From Paramecium octaurelia (Eukaryota; Ciliophora; Oligohymenophorea; Peniculida; Parameciidae): a DNA stretch of 64,000 nt. Both the position numbers and the translations under genes were made by a program. The notes beneath the pieces are model-generated. The model was given only the letters and a program-made list of their open reading frames with translations. It had not been told where the DNA came from and searched no databases. The stretch spans positions 1-64,000 of the forward strand of contig CAJJDP010000137.1 in assembly GCA_905182995.1 (NCBI GenBank). Reading direction: 5' to 3'. Below are positions 45,829 to 57,260 of the stretch, piece after piece. Every line of letters starts with the position of its first letter. The first letter of the stretch is position 1.

Positions 45829-48800
45829 ATGTTCGTAAAATTTGAGAGACATTCAGATCGAGTCAAGAGTGTTTCTTTTCATCCGCATCGTCCTTGGGTA
45901 TTAAGTGCACTTCACTCAGGAGTCATTGAATTGATCGATTATAGAATCAAGAAAAGAATTGCAATTTACGAGGATCATAAGGGTGCTGTTCGATCAGTTT
46001 AGTTTCATCCGCAACTCAACTTATTTTGTTCTGGAGGAGATGACTTCACTGTAAGAGTCTGGAATTTTAAACAATGCAAATTCATTTTATAGGGACACTT
46101 GGATTATGTTAGATGTGTGACATTCCATCCAATAAATCCATGGGTATTGTCTGGTTCTGATGATCAAACTGCAAGAGTGTGGAATTACCAAAGTAGACAA
46201 ACTATAGCAATTTTGACAGGCCACACTCATTATATCATGGCTTGTCATTTTCATCCGACTTAAGACTTGATAATCACTTGTTCATTAGATTAGACTGCCA
46301 GATTATGGAATTATGGAGTGCTCAAATAACGATACGCCTAAAAGAAGAATTAAGAGTATGTGCTATCAGGAGCAGAAGTACAGGTTATTTCAATTTTGGA
46401 TGCTCACAAGGATCAACTCAATTGGTGTGCCTTTCACAAAACAGAACCTTTTATCATTACTAGTGCTGATGACAAGAACATCAAATTGTGGAAGTACAAC
46501 GACAATAAGGCATGGGAATACGATACTCTGACAGGTCATACCAACAATGTTTGTTGTTCAGAATTTCACCCAAAAGGGGAAGTTATTATTTCAGATTCTG
46601 AAGACCATACTGTAAGAATTTGGGATTATGCTACTCGTAAACAAATTGGAGTTTATGAGAACAAACACTTTGATCGTTATTGGATTGTATCATGTCATCA
46701 AAACAACTATTACTTCGCATGTGGTTCTGACACTATGTTATAAGTGTTCACCCTTCATAAAGATCGAGTGCCCTTTATCTTAGTTAATGAGAGATATCTC
46801 TGTATGGCTGAATAAAAGACTCTCAAGGTTGTTGAATTGACTAGCGGGCAACAACAAACCATTAGAGATATAGCCACTGTGATTACTCCCACTCCTACTT
46901 TAATAGAGGACAACATCGAATTTATAGAGTACAATACCTACGACACACAGAAAACATAATTGATGATTAGATGCATTAGATCATTCACTGAACCAACTAA
47001 ACCAAAGAGACACTTGCTATTGGTATTCCAACTATAGAAGGGAGATTCTGGAGTCAAACAATTCTTTGCCAAATGCGCCTGTTTTATTGGTAAAAGCAAG
47101 ATTGCAAGAGTTAATTAGGATCATTAAATAGAATTGTACAATTATGAAACAGAAGCCATTTAAATAATAGATGAAAAACAATCATCTAAAATATTTCCTG
47201 CTCCGGGAGGTAAAATATTAATTCAAAGAAGTGAAACAACAACATTGGAGTTATTTGATCCCCTAACCAAATCAAGCTTACATTCGGTCGAGTTCTCTGG
47301 TGCCAAATATATACTTTATGTGGAGTCCTATTTAATTGTTCAAAGCAAATTGTCATTAACAATCTTCACTAAACAATTGTAGAAATTGATCGAAATCCAA
47401 GAATAAATTAATATCAAGTCTTTTATTTGGATCAACAACTTTATCGTTTATTCTACAAAGAGTCAAATTAAATATTTGTTATTGAATGGAGACACTGGTG
47501 TTTTAAAGTCCACTGAAAACATTTTATACTTAATAAAAGGTGAAGAATAACAATAAAGTAAACTTAAGTTAACAACACTGGATAACACAGCCAAATATCT
47601 TACAGAAATACTAGACATCTCAGAACCTCTATTCAAGATTGCCATTATGAACAAGGACTTGAATTCAATCCATAAATTTGTGGAACACAATCAAAATGAA
47701 GCCATCCTGTCATATCTGTATTAAAAAAGACTTGCGTCCGTAGCATTAAAATTAGTTAAAGATAAATAAGGTAATTGATGTTTCCATATATTTTAGCTAA
47801 ATTTTCACTTTCTCTTGATAGTGGCAATTTGGAGTTTGCATATAAAGCTGCAGTGGAAATCAGAGAGCCATAATTGTTTGAACAATTAAGAACTGAAGCC
47901 TTAAGGTAGGGTAATCATTTGCTGGTGGATATTTGCGATCAACAACTCAGTTAATTTGATAGATTGTCATTTTTATATCTATGCACTGGCAACACAGATA
48001 AGTAAGACAAATTGCAGAATATTAATCCTAATTTTATATATCAATCCCAAAACCAAAGGAAAATTGTCATTAAGAACTCAATACCCAAATTAGCGCAAAT
48101 TATGGAGCATCTCAATGGAACACCATAGAAACTGGATGAAAATTAAAAGGAATCCATAGAATGGATCAAATCATTAGGTGGTAGCGAGGCTCTGATTCCC
48201 CCAGTTCCCATAATGAAATACAAAAATGATCCATGGCCACTTACATAAATGAATGAGTAAGACATTATCAATCTTGAAGTTACTGATGAAGCTGTTGTAC
48301 CATAGGACATCTTTACATTCTAAAAGTAAGTGATAGAAGAACCAAATCTTGATGAGTAAGAAAATGATACTAAATGGCGTTTAGATGAAGAAGAACCAAT
48401 TGAGGAGTTTGTTGATGCTAAAGTTGGTGATCCAATCAATAAGAGCATTGATGAATAGGCCTTAAGAGGAAACTTTGCTTTTCAGAATGGAGAAGTAGCC
48501 ATTAAACATTTTGCTGCTGGGGATTTTGAAACTGGTATCAAGTTACTAAAACAATAAATTAACCTCAATAATTGTCAACCACTATTCAAATTACTTGCTG
48601 ATCTACCAAATCTTTAGGTTCTAACTATGACTCCATATCTGAGCAATGCTATTTTGCCAGTTAAAATCAACAGATTGAATGAGATCAAGAATTTGATTAA
48701 ATTAGGTAACTTTATTTTCTAATCATAGGTTACAAATACACAACAGATGCAAAATTTAATGAAGTTAGCAATTGCTTTTAATAAGTCTTACAGAAATTGC

Positions 48801-49357
48801 TATTAACAGACTTTGAAGAGAATTAAGTTGATGAAATCAAGCGATATATTAATATAAGTAGAAATTATATGATTGCTATGCGTTGCGATTCACTTAAAAA
48901 GGACAGTAATGCTTTAGAAATGGCATGCAAAATGGCCACCATCGATTTATAACCTGGCCATCGAATATTAACTTTGAGACAGGCACTTAGTATAAGTTAT
49001 AAACAGAAGAACTTTATCACTTGTCAAATGATTGCAAAAAAGTTGATTGAGTTACTTAAAAATGATGTTAATTAGAAGCCTGAAGTGTTACAAAATGCAT
49101 AAAAAGTATGATAATAGAAATACAATATTTAGTATGAGAAAGCCTCTTAATAATAGAATACAAATGCAATTCAAATAGAATTCTAGGAATAATGGCTGAA
49201 TGAACAGCCAATCTACTCAGCAAACACAATTAAAAATATTTCCGCCTATAAGTCTTGTCCATATGACGGTAGTGTCTATGAAACAGATTACTAACAGACT
49301 TGTTTAATTTGTGGATTGTGTAAAGTAGGCAAAGCACCTGGACTTAAATATAAATGA
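45829..49357 (+). CDS. COPA: Coatomer subunit alpha (COPI)
   Basis: Predicted 1150 residues with three introns (47771-47796, 48706-48728, 49106-49132). Alpha-COP is a core of the outer COPI cage, coating Golgi-derived vesicles for Golgi-to-ER retrieval. The N-terminal propeller is unmistakable: [20 protein letters not shown], then [48 protein letters not shown] and [15 protein letters not shown] second propeller (about residues 310-600), an alpha-solenoid ([20 protein letters not shown]) and the C-terminal epsilon-COP-binding domain ([14 protein letters not shown] and [19 protein letters not shown]) complete it. Length is just below the family's 1200-1240. The 27-nt third intron carries an in-frame TGA. 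Confidence 0.95.
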
Positions 49358-49678
49358 AAATTTATATATAATATTTGCGGATAATTATAATTATTAACAT
49401 AAATTGGGAACAGACTTTGAAGCCACCTTAATTCCAGTTTGTGTTTAAAAATGATATTGGAATCCGAGAACTTCAGAGATTGATGAGATTGCTAATTAGA
49501 AATTCGTTTCAATTAATCCAAAATTAGAATTAAGCACAAGACAAGTGTATAAGATGATTTGGCTAGAATTGAGGTATGATTAGATGCTTTAAAAAATTTG
49601 AAATCACTTAGTATAAAGTAACTTTAACAATCCTAAATAAACCAAGCTTTGGATAGGATTGATGCTTGTTTAAAATGA
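49354..49678 (+). CDS. Small hypothetical protein, start uncertain
   Basis: Two introns (49437-49468, 32 nt; 49574-49611, 38 nt) join three protein-like exons: NWEQTLKPPQFQ, SEIDEIANQKFVSINPKLEL plus RQVYKMIWLEL, and SIKQLQQSQINQALDRIDAC. The only in-frame ATG I find lies at 49354 and overlaps the COPA stop codon (ATGA), giving a hydrophobic leader of about 18 residues. That is unusual for a eukaryotic gene, so the real start may be hidden behind another intron. The 38-nt intron is also longer than normal here. The helical C terminus is convincing coding sequence; no domain is recognised. Confidence 0.42.
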
Positions 49679-49712
49679 GAGTTAATATACAAATTAATTT
49701 TTTTAATAATTC

Positions 49713-51743
49713 ATGCTCAATAATATCAATTTGTCATTAAGTCAAATAGAGGAGCTTACAAAGGATGAGACTCAGAAGGATTAATAGACAAAGGTGAAAG
49801 TGGAAAGGAAAATAGAAAGACGATTGGGATCTACAAACAAAGATGAATCTGCTAATGTTTAGATGAAAATTGAGAAGAGGATTGGCTCAGCAAAACCAAA
49901 AGATTCTCTTCAGCAATACACTAATACGAAAATCAAGAACATTTACTAATTTTTAGAAAATGTTGAATCTGACTCTTCCCAAGTAAGCTAATAAATTCAA
50001 TAACAACCAGTGAGAAGCATAGAGGCTATTGAGAAGGAACATGAATACCAATCAAAGATTCAGTAGTTGCAAGGGATTGTCTAAACATAAAAAATTGAAT
50101 TGGATGAATAACAGAAAACTATTGACAATTTAAAATAGCTACTCGAAAAATCGCAAGTCAAATTGAAAGAGTCTGAGTAGAGTTTTAAAGAAACAATAAA
50201 TCGCAGATTGAATGAACAGAAGGCTGAATTAGAAGTGGTCATCAATAGACATCTTGGATTCATAGATCAATTAATAAATGACAAAAAAGAACTTAATAAT
50301 CAGGTGGAATAGTTGACTAGTGAGTTGAAGGGAATTGATAAATAATAGAAGAGATAATTGGAGGAATTGAAGAATAACTTTGCAAGAGAAATTAAATAAA
50401 AATCTGAGTAATGGTAAGTACAAGAAAAGTAGAAGAGAGAGAAATGGGAGAAGGAGAAGTTGGCTGAGTTGAAAGAATAAACTATTAAAGGTTTAGAACC
50501 TGAATTGAATAGAATGATAGAAAAGAATAAATTAGAAATCAAGAGATTAGAAGAAAAATGTCAGAAAGAGAAAGAGCTATAAAAAATATAGGTGATTGAA
50601 GAGTCTGAAATGAAAATGTAGATATTCAAAGAGAAGTGGGCTGCAGAATATGAGTTATTGCAATAAAAGGAGAGAGAAGCTTAATTAATTAAGCAAAAGG
50701 AATTGTATAGGACATATGAGGACTAGTTTGCTAAGGAGAGGGATGCATATAAGTAACGAATGTAATAGGATATTGAGGATTGCGAAAGAAGAAGGAAGGA
50801 AGAAGCAGACACCTATGTTAAAAGGATGAAGTAGTTATCAGATTCTTAGGCAGAAGAGATCAGACGCATAAAGAGTGATTGCCAAAGAGAAATTGATGAA
50901 TACAAAGAAAAGTACTTTAACATGGAAAGTGAAGTGAAGGAAGCATTAAGAGGAGATTAAGAGGCTTGGAAATAGCAATTTACAATAAGAGCAGAAGCCG
51001 ATATGAATAGATAGATTGAGAAGATTCAAAAGAAGTTGGAGTAGGATAGAAATGATAAAATTGAGAAGATAGTGTAGAAATTGGCAGAAGAGAAATAGCA
51101 GTATGAGTAGAATATTCAGATGAAATATGATAAAAAATTAAGGGACTCATAGGCAGGGAAGGATGAGGAGATTAAGTAATTGAAGAAGTAAATTAAGGCT
51201 TTGGAAGATAGAGAAAACAAAGAAGGTAGTGAATATTAGGCAGTTTAAAAGACCAATTAGGATTTGTAAAGGTTGATTGAGAAATAGGAGCAAGAGAATC
51301 AGAAACAATTTAAAGAGTAAAAAAAATTGAAGGAGGAAATGCTTATGTAATAAATTATTAATAATTTTAGATACAAGGAGAAATTAACTTAATTTAAGGA
51401 GGAATAATCGTTGGAGATTAAGGGAATAAAGGAGTCCCATGAAAGAGAAAGGAATAGACTTGCAGAACAGAACAATAAGTTATAATTGGAGTTGGCTAAT
51501 TAGAAATAATTATTGGAGGAGACATGTAATTGTATGTGAATTCATGTAGTGAGAGAATTGGATATCAAACATTCATAAAATTTGGAAGAAATAGAAGAAA
51601 ACGTAAAGAGAATCATATTGAAGAAGGATCATGAGATCAAGTAGTTAAAAGAAGAATTGAGAATGAAGTAGTTGGCATGTGAAAAGTACGATGAATTATT
51701 GAAGAAATAAAGATAGGATTTACTAAGACAAGTAGAATAATGA
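49713..51743 (+). CDS. CEP131: CEP131 (AZI1)-like coiled-coil centriolar protein
   Basis: Predicted 668 residues with one 24-nt intron (51526-51549) containing an in-frame TGA. From about residue 110 to the end it is nearly continuous coiled coil. Features matching the CEP131 family are the segment WEKEKLAELKEQTIKGLEPE followed by LNRMIEKNKLEIKRLEEK (the family's 'VKGLEPE...LI..H..EL' block), the NRQIEKIQKKLEQDRNDKIE region, and the C-terminal end VKRIILKKDHEIKQLKEELR with DELLKKQRQDLL. In animals CEP131 is a centriolar satellite/transition-zone protein needed for cilia. In a ciliate it would be expected at basal bodies. The identification rests on remembered family patterns, not a search. 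Confidence 0.78.
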
Positions 51744-51817
51744 GATAAATATTATATGACTTATGTGACTATATAAAATAATTAAAATTATTAATTGTAT
51801 GCTTACAAAATATTAAA

Positions 51818-52738
51818 ATGAACAATCCATCTATCATGTAATTTACTTAAAAGGAATCTGAATTTTGTTGGTTGGTGGGTTTGAAAGCAATCAGTACTAA
51901 GTAACCAATGATCACCATGTGGATGAAGAGTGAACAAAGAAAAGTTGATCCATCACTCTTAAAAAATGAGTTCATGAAGCAATTCTAATCAGGGTTCCTT
52001 CATCTGAACAGTATAATAACTGGAGATCGAAATAAGAATTCCTAATTGATCAAAGGAATTTCTGATATTACTGTTATAGCTATAGTAAGAGTGATAAGAG
52101 AGGAAGGAATTAAAGAATTCGAACAAATTAGAAATGACTTTTAAAAATTGATAACAATAATAACATATCTAAGTTTAACGAGATCAGTGATGAGTGATGC
52201 AGTAATGAAGTTCTTGAGCAATTAATAAAGTGAGAGTCACCAATACCTTGACAATTTGTTATCAACACTTGCAAAAATAGAATAAATGAAGAATGCCATG
52301 AACTCTAATAAGCACGACCCAATTAAAGATGCTCAATTATACAAGTTGTTATTTGGAAAAGGCAACTTTTATGATCCATTTACAGCAAATCACCAAACCA
52401 CTACTACAGTCTAATAGGCTCCTTAGAATCAATAGGCCAACCAACAAGGTCATCAAGAAAAATAGACAGCGCAAGTATCCCCTATGAAATAAGCACTAAC
52501 ACCGACTTCCGAATTAAAGCAACATCAACAATAGATGAATCAGTAAACCATTCTTCAACATTAACAGATAATTAAATAAACTAAACCATTAGTGCAAGTA
52601 GAAGATTTTAGTGAAGATTCAGGGGATTCCTCAGTAGATTTGGGGAATAAATATATAGTAAATGCCAAAGCGCAGAAGTAAATAAATGGATCTGATAGTG
52701 ATTCTGAAATTTAAGAGATTCCTAATTTTAAGATTTGA
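51818..52738 (+). CDS. Hypothetical protein with Gln-rich C-terminal half
   Basis: Intronless, 306 residues. The first 180 residues look folded and helical (EFCWLVGLKAISTKQPMITM, GISDITVIAIVRVIREEGI, QYLDNLLSTLAKIEQMKNAM, AQLYKLLFGKGNFYDPF). From there the protein is Gln/Thr-rich and ends in an acidic Ser-rich tail (EDFSEDSGDSSVDLG, then SDSDSEIQEIPNF) typical of casein-kinase-type sites. No family is recognised. It follows the CEP131-like gene by 74 bases on the same strand. Confidence 0.75.
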
Positions 52739-52828
52739 TATTAATACATAGTAACCAAATATTATTAACTTTGGAAATCCATAATATATAATTTATTTAT
52801 AACAAAAGATTAGCCTAACCTATTATAT

Positions 52829-53383
52829 TCATTTAGCCAACTACCTTAATAAAGAGGCCAAATATATTAAGGGATTGAAATCCATTGCTTCTCTTTATAA
52901 TCTTAATTACAGTTTTAATTTCTCTAATTCATGTTTTTCAGGAGCTTCTTCTTCTCCCTAATCTTCTTAAATTTATCCAAGCAAATGATTAATTTCTTAT
53001 TTCATCTCCTACATTTATATTTCGTCGATTAAGTGTTATGATTGCTATTAAAATTCATTTTCGATAGGGATAAGTTATTCTATTTTCTTTCCATACTAGT
53101 CATCATTGATTGATTTGTTTTCTTGATTCTCAACTTAACCTTCAGAATCACTTCCAAAATCTGATCCCAACTCTCTTTTTAATCGATTTCTCTCTACCCG
53201 TCTTTTTTCTATTTTATCACAAATCTTTATTTATTCCAATCTCTCTTTGTGTTTATTTACTTCCTCTGTCTTTTCTACATATTCTACTAATTTAGCCAAT
53301 GCAGTATGAAGAGTGGGAAATATGTCGTTTTACAAGTATTCTATTTCTTCGATGGACCCTATTCTATTATTTTCTAAGTACAT
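52829..53383 (-). CDS. Hypothetical charged coiled-coil protein
   Basis: Predicted 178 residues. The N-terminal part (MYLENNRIGSIEEIEYLQND, then HTALAKLVEYVEKTEEVNKH) and the middle (KICDKIEKRRVERNRLKREL) are helical and charged, followed by an acidic linker and a Gln/Glu-rich coiled coil. To reach a stop that does not overlap the converging gene, an 18-nt intron (GTAATTAAGATTATAAAG, about 52907-52924) has to be removed, giving the tail MDFNPLIYLASLLRQLAK. An 18-nt intron is at the extreme low end, so the C terminus is less certain than the rest. No domain is recognised. Confidence 0.6.
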
Positions 53384-53990
53384 TAAATTAAAATTTAGTA
53401 AAAAAGAAAGAAGAGGATGATTTTGATTCAAATAATGAAAAATTAGGTTTAATTTTAAATATTCAACTATCAGGGAACTCAACTCTGTCTAAATGTTGAG
53501 TTTAAGACAACTTGTATCCCCGCATTTATCAAAGCATTTTAACTCTTACAATAAGGGCAAGTGAATAATTTGGATGATTAAAATCATTGAATCCATACTG
53601 AAACTAAGTCTAATTAATGAATTTCCAAAGACTGAGTTCTATTGAAATCTTATATCTGTAGTGGGTAGAACTAAAATAATTGATTGATCTTAATTTATCT
53701 TACAATTTAATATCTTTATTTATGAAAAACTATTAATTTTTGTATTAGACCTATAGTATAGCTGATTTAATTCAGCTTTAGTAGGCTAAAGAATAAAATT
53801 AATATAGTTTAATAGCAAATAAGTGGTCAAGAAACTTTTATTTTAGGATTTTTATATTAACGCTATTTTTATTTTTTGATTCTTTGATCAACTGAAGGAT
53901 TATTTAATCTGTAGGTTCAATAAATAAGATTTCTAATTTAATAAACTAAGTATATCAATGTAGCACTGTATCACTTAATAATTTATGATT
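53384..53990. other. Spacer, nothing recognised
   Basis: About 600 AT-rich bases upstream of the minus-strand coiled-coil gene and before the plus-strand relic. I see no coding frame of protein quality and no RNA structure. Confidence 0.4.
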
Positions 53991-54640
53991 ACAATAGAAA
54001 ATAAATGAATTTGAGGAAGATCAATTACTTAAGAAGATGAATTAATCATAGAATTACAAATAAAATTAGATGAATGACTTTTAAGTGAATTATTAATTAC
54101 AATCATGATTTCAATGATATTTAAGGATAATTCCTTGTTGAAAGAAATTTTGATTGAAAGTTGAGAATAAAATATAGTTTTGAGAATGAATATAATAATT
54201 AAATTAATTGAAAAATTAGGAGGGAATTACCTAAGAAGACGATATTAAAGTAAAGAGAAGGTATTGTAATTACATATATGATACAAGAAGAGTACGCTGA
54301 TCAGAATATGTAATAAAAGATAGAAAAATGATTGCTTTATTTGAAAACAGTAGATAGAGTTATTGGATGAAAAGTTAGAAATAGAAGAAAACAAGAATAA
54401 CTTTAAGAAATAGATAGGATGAAGTATTATTTAAATGGATGAGAGAACTTTTAGTTTAATTGAATGAAATTTCAATAAAATAGAAAGACATGCAGATAGC
54501 TGAAATCAGATATCAATTGCTATAAATCATGGAGGAATTGAAATAATGATTAAGGATAATATTCATTATAGCATAAATTAAGAGAGAATTTATAAAATTT
54601 GCACAATTTATTTTAGCAAATGATAGTCGTTTTTAATTTT
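53991..54640 (+). pseudogene. Decayed coiled-coil gene
   Basis: Coiled-coil segments occur in a consistent order but in three frames: FEEDQLLKKMNQ near 54010, EGITQEDDIKVKRR near 54225, EEYADQNMQQKIEK near 54288, QQIELLDEKLEIEENKNNF near 54352, then FKWMRELLVQLNEISIKQKD and QIAEIRYQLLQIMEELK at 54434-54545. TGA codons or frame breaks separate almost every pair, and normal-length GT...AG introns do not repair them. This pattern fits a pseudogene, as expected after whole-genome duplication in Paramecium. It sits immediately upstream of the trichocyst gene. Confidence 0.62.
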
Positions 54641-54654
54641 GATTAAATAAAATA

Positions 54655-55827
54655 ATGAAAAGTGCATTAATTGCTTGTCTTATCTTGAGCGTATTTAGTG
54701 TTGAGATTTCTCTCAATAACGTAGCCACCACATAAGCACTTGAGAAATTAAAGGAGTCTTAATGGGCATCATTCATCGTTGACTTTGCTGAAGTTGAATT
54801 GTCCAGTGGAGGAGCTCTGACAGAATTAGTAGAGGCTATTAATCAATTGATTGATTAATTAGAAGAAGAGTTGGATGATATTAATCATGCCTATTCTAAA
54901 AGAACAGACGAGCACAATCGTGATGTGACTAGATTAGAATAAGAGATCTAAGATGCTGACAGAGGTATTCGAATAGTATCTAACTTTTAATAGACATCTT
55001 TAACGGAGAAGATTTCATTGACAACGTTCTTATTCCTTAAAAAGAGAGATTTTAGTCTGCCTTAGCATAATTGAAGAACAATATTGAAGAAAACAGAAGA
55101 GTTCTTGATGGTGAAACTGTCAATAGAAAGAAGTAGCATGAGCAATTTTTATCCAACATTGCTGAAATCAATGAAGCCATTGGTGCTGTCGATGAATCCC
55201 TTGGATTATTGTCATAAATTACAAATCCATCCCTTGTTCAATTCAAGAGAGTTTAAACAAATCTTAATAGAATCTAAACATCATTCTAAAATCATTCCTC
55301 ATTTGCTCCAATCATTAGAGCACTTCTTGAATTAGCAACAGAGTAAAACTTCGCTGATTAAGGATCCCTTCAATAAGTAACACTATTAAATCTATTGTAG
55401 CTTGTTAAAATCTTCAACGAATTGAGAGTCCAATTTGTTGATTCTCTTAATCAAGAGACAGCTGATGAAAATGCTGCTGAAACTAAATTTGCTGAGAGAG
55501 TTGCCTAATTAGAAAAGGAATTCGCTGAATTCTAAAGAGCAGTTTTAATCAAGAACTCTGAATTAGCTGCTAATGAATGTATCTAAATTAATATTATACA
55601 TAGAAAAATTAGGAGAAACCATCGTCTATGTAGGATAAAGAAAGGATGATAGAGCCACTATGTAAGCCTAATTACAAGCAGAAAACGATAACTATGCTGC
55701 TGAAACTGATTTGTATAATAGAACTGTGTCTGAATACAACAAAGAAATTGAAATAAGTAAGTAGGCATTAGGTTTACTCACTTAACCCAGTTTCGAATAA
55801 TATGTTAAATCAAAAGTAGGAATTTGA
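54655..55827 (+). CDS. Trichocyst matrix protein precursor
   Basis: Predicted 372 residues with introns at 54965-54993 and 55579-55603 (29 and 25 nt). The N terminus MKSALIACLILSVFSVEISL is a clear signal peptide, as needed for entry into the regulated secretory pathway. The rest is alpha-helical with heptad Ala/Leu/Glu patterns: ALTELVEAINQLIDQLEEEL, SKRTDEHNRDVTRLEQEIQD, FLSNIAEINEAIGAVDESLG, EAAETKFAERVAQLEKEF-like and DNYAAETDLYNRTVSEYNKE. These are hallmarks of the large TMP multigene family, whose proproteins are cleaved and crystallise to form the trichocyst core. Length matches usual TMP precursors (about 350-400). The name of the subfamily (T1-T4 type) cannot be fixed here. Confidence 0.85.
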
Positions 55828-56179
55828 TTAATAATTACATCACATCCACAAATTCAATTTCTTTATCTTAGTTTGTTTTTATCCACTATTATGCTATTCT
55901 TGACTTGAATTTATATAGAAATTAGCCTTCTCCTTTTAAAACGAGTACTTACTCATGAATATCTCGAAGTTCTTTTATTGAAACAAGAATAGTTGATTTT
56001 TACACTTATATATAATAATTTTTATATTGGACTTGTAACTTAATGCAATCAGATCCTTACAATTGGCCTTTTCCAAATCGAAATGATCTAATGAATTTAT
56101 CCACTATAAGTATAAATCAATGAATAAGTGAGAAAATTAAAAAAGAGAGTTTATTTATGATAATCGAGCACAATCTACT
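55828..56179. other. Spacer, nothing recognised
   Basis: About 350 AT-rich bases between two plus-strand genes. No supported feature. Confidence 0.4.
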
Positions 56180-57168
56180 ATGTCTATTGAAGGTATTGAT
56201 GGCGCTGCTCCCAAATTAAAGCCTTATCAATATATCAATAAAGAGTAATTTTGTAATAGAGATGATGATATTCCTGGAACCAAATCTAGACCTTAAATAA
56301 GATATACCAACAGGTCAGATAACCAATTGATGATTGATGATATTAAGGGGACTCGCCCACAAATCTGTAAATTTTAGACCAATCGATAACCAATTAATCC
56401 ACTCGAACCAACTTATAAAATTCCTTCCTTTGAATAGGCAGAACCTTATCAAACCAAATTTATCAGAGACAGCTATAATGTCAATGACATTGAAGGAGCT
56501 TAACCATCAATGAATAATCCAAGACTAAAAAAGCAACCCATTCCTTTGCCCGAGATCGAAGGTTCACATTCAAAATAATTACATGTTTAAAAAGGTAAAA
56601 CCGTATATCCTAAACCATATCAGTAGATGGAATTAGTAATCTCCAAGTCAAGGATATCAATAATGATATGCTCCATAAATACATCAGAAATACAAACCCT
56701 ATTGAACCAGTCTATTCTCACAGAGATGAAGATGGGTATTAAGAATTCTTAATTTAGCAAGAAAATTGAAATCGGTTTTGTTGAGGGCAGTAAAAGTAAA
56801 TAGTTGCATCCAATAACCATCAATAAATTTGCATCTTCCATTTTGACTACCTAAGACATTATTGGTGCACAAGCAGGTTCTCATTCTTAACATTTCTTGA
56901 GAACCAATGATAGAAAGGATTATCGACAGATTAATAATGTCTAAGACATTGAAGGAGTACAAGCTGGATCACTCAAAAAAGGAATTGTAAGTAAAAGATA
57001 TACAAATCCCTTGATGCCAGCCTATCAAATGCCAGGAAATGCTGAATTATAGTAAGATCATATTATAACTTAAGCTCCACCTAACAAAAAAGCGTGTTCT
57101 CGAAGAATGCCAGTAATTAAATGTTTACCAATGCTTAAAAAATGGATCAATTTTTAGCTCAAGGTTGA
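56180..57168 (+). CDS. Repeat protein with D-I-x-G-(A/T/S) motifs
   Basis: Predicted 308 residues with three introns: 56636-56652 (only 17 nt), 56736-56757 (22) and 57052-57074 (23). The summed coding length is a multiple of three only with all three. The protein repeats a short motif about every 35-50 residues: GIDGAAP at the N terminus, DIPGTKSRP, DIKGTRPQ, DIEGAQP, EIEGSHS, DIIGAQAGS and DIEGVQAGS, each followed by polar, Asn/Tyr/Arg-rich sequence (e.g. NRSDNQLMIDD, DINNDMLHKYIRNTNP). The C terminus reads MFTNAQKMDQFLAQG. There is no signal peptide or membrane segment. Regular short motifs in a disordered protein suggest multivalent binding, perhaps along a filament; no family is recognised. 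Confidence 0.75.
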
Positions 57169-57260
57169 TAAAAAGTTGTATGCTTTTATTACAAAATATA
57201 TTGTTAATTAGAATCAGTTTAGTTATAGAAATTGTTATATAGTAAATATATCTTTATAAT

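Noticed and set aside
46242..46463. Extra short plus-strand frames inside COPA at 46.2-46.7 kb
   Set aside because: They are out-of-frame readings or standard-code fragments of COPA; with TAA/TAG as Gln the COPA frame is continuous here and needs no intron.
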